Source of the DNA: Planctomycetia bacterium
GTDB taxonomy: Bacteria > Planctomycetota > UBA1135 > GCA-002686595
Direction: 5' to 3'
DNA: 5,630 bases
NCBI GenBank assembly: GCA_005778045.1
Contig: SXKQ01000013.1
Span: 1 to 5,630, forward strand
How positions within the stretch are numbered: the stretch's first letter is position 1; each line of letters opens with the position of its first letter. The position numbers were made by a program, and so were the translations under genes. The notes below the pieces were generated by a model, which ran no database searches, was not told where the DNA came from, and worked only from the letters and a program-made list of their open reading frames with translations. This document shows positions 5,429 to 5,630 of the stretch, piece after piece.

Positions 5429-5630
5429 GCGGGAACGCGATCGGGATAGCGACCAGCGCGACGGCCATCACAACGAGGTCGAGCGCCACCCCTACGCGCA
5501 GGAAGTCCGAGAAGCGATAGCCGCCCGGACCGTAGACCATCAGATTAGTCTGGTAGCCGAAGGGCGTGGCGAAGCCCGCCGAGGCGCCAACAGCGACGGC
5601 GACGACGAAGGGTAGGTAGTTGACGTCGAG
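5415..5630 (-). CDS. SLC13/DASS-type anion permease, C-terminal end (5' part outside the window)
   Basis: Reading the minus strand from the right edge gives 71 codons ending in TAG at 5417-5415. The diagnostic block is [20 protein letters not shown] (19-38 of the visible part), followed by [14 protein letters not shown] (39-52). This is the conserved end of divalent anion:Na+ symporters of the SLC13/DASS (CitT/SLT) family, which move sulfate, dicarboxylates or similar anions. The final hydrophobic segment (about 46-68) is the last membrane span, and the protein ends in FPLTPV, as expected for a complete C-terminus. Most of the protein, including the start and any TrkA-C domains, lies beyond the window. 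It converges on the TauE/SafE permease gene. A link in substrate with that neighbour is possible but not shown by sequence. Confidence 0.88.
   Translation of the reverse strand, partial: LDVNYLPFVVAVAVGASAGFATPFGYQTNLMVYGPGGYRFSDFLRVGVALDLVVMAVALVAIPIAFPLTPV

Noticed and set aside
4414..5520. Plus-strand open frame of 368 codons through the rfaE2 end and the permease gene
   Set aside because: It is an Arg-rich out-of-frame translation over the TauE/SafE gene, whose own frame has membrane spans and the duplicated GxGGG motif.
1..5630. CRISPR array, tRNA, rRNA, insertion sequence or phage-related signature
   Set aside because: I found no regularly spaced direct repeats, no tRNA-like cloverleaf, no terminal inverted repeats bounding a transposase and no integrase-like protein. 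The short GC palindromes are isolated hairpins.

Overview
This is a gene-dense, strongly G+C-rich window from a bacterial chromosome, about two thirds G+C by eye, with G/C-ending codons favoured throughout. Two genes encode RfaE-type enzymes that make nucleotide-activated heptose for lipopolysaccharide or another surface glycan, which points to a Gram-negative bacterium. The kinase and nucleotidyltransferase are separate genes rather than the single fused HldE of enterobacteria. A lineage such as Myxococcota or another former deltaproteobacterial group would fit, but the sequence alone does not settle this. I see no phage, transposon, tRNA, rRNA or CRISPR material.

The left part (1-670) is on the minus strand. 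In transcription order it holds a small DUF1294-type membrane protein and then the N-terminal 102 codons of purE (purine biosynthesis), which runs off the left edge. A GC hairpin lies between them. A divergent gap of 72 bases separates this block from a plus-strand gene of 210 codons (743-1375) that I do not recognise. Its end, and the 70 bases after it, carry two consecutive GC-rich hairpins, the second followed by TTTT. These probably close that transcription unit.

The core (1446-5428) is a tightly packed plus-strand operon of four genes: a cobalamin-binding radical SAM enzyme, an RfaE1-type heptose-7-phosphate kinase, an RfaE2-type heptose-1-phosphate nucleotidyltransferase and a TauE/SafE-type permease. 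The three junctions are a 1-base gap, an ATGA overlap and a GTGA overlap, so translational coupling is likely. The two RfaE proteins would together phosphorylate and nucleotidylate a heptose. The radical SAM protein is first in the operon and could modify the same sugar, its nucleotide form or a lipid partner, but that is inference. The permease is of a family often linked to sulfite, sulfonate or other organic anions.

At the right edge (5415-5630) the C-terminal 71 residues of an SLC13/DASS-type anion permease read on the minus strand. They converge tail-to-tail on the TauE/SafE gene with a 14-base overlap.

The best candidate for something undescribed is the cobalamin radical SAM plus split RfaE operon with its coupled permease. 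The other genes are ordinary housekeeping or hypothetical genes.
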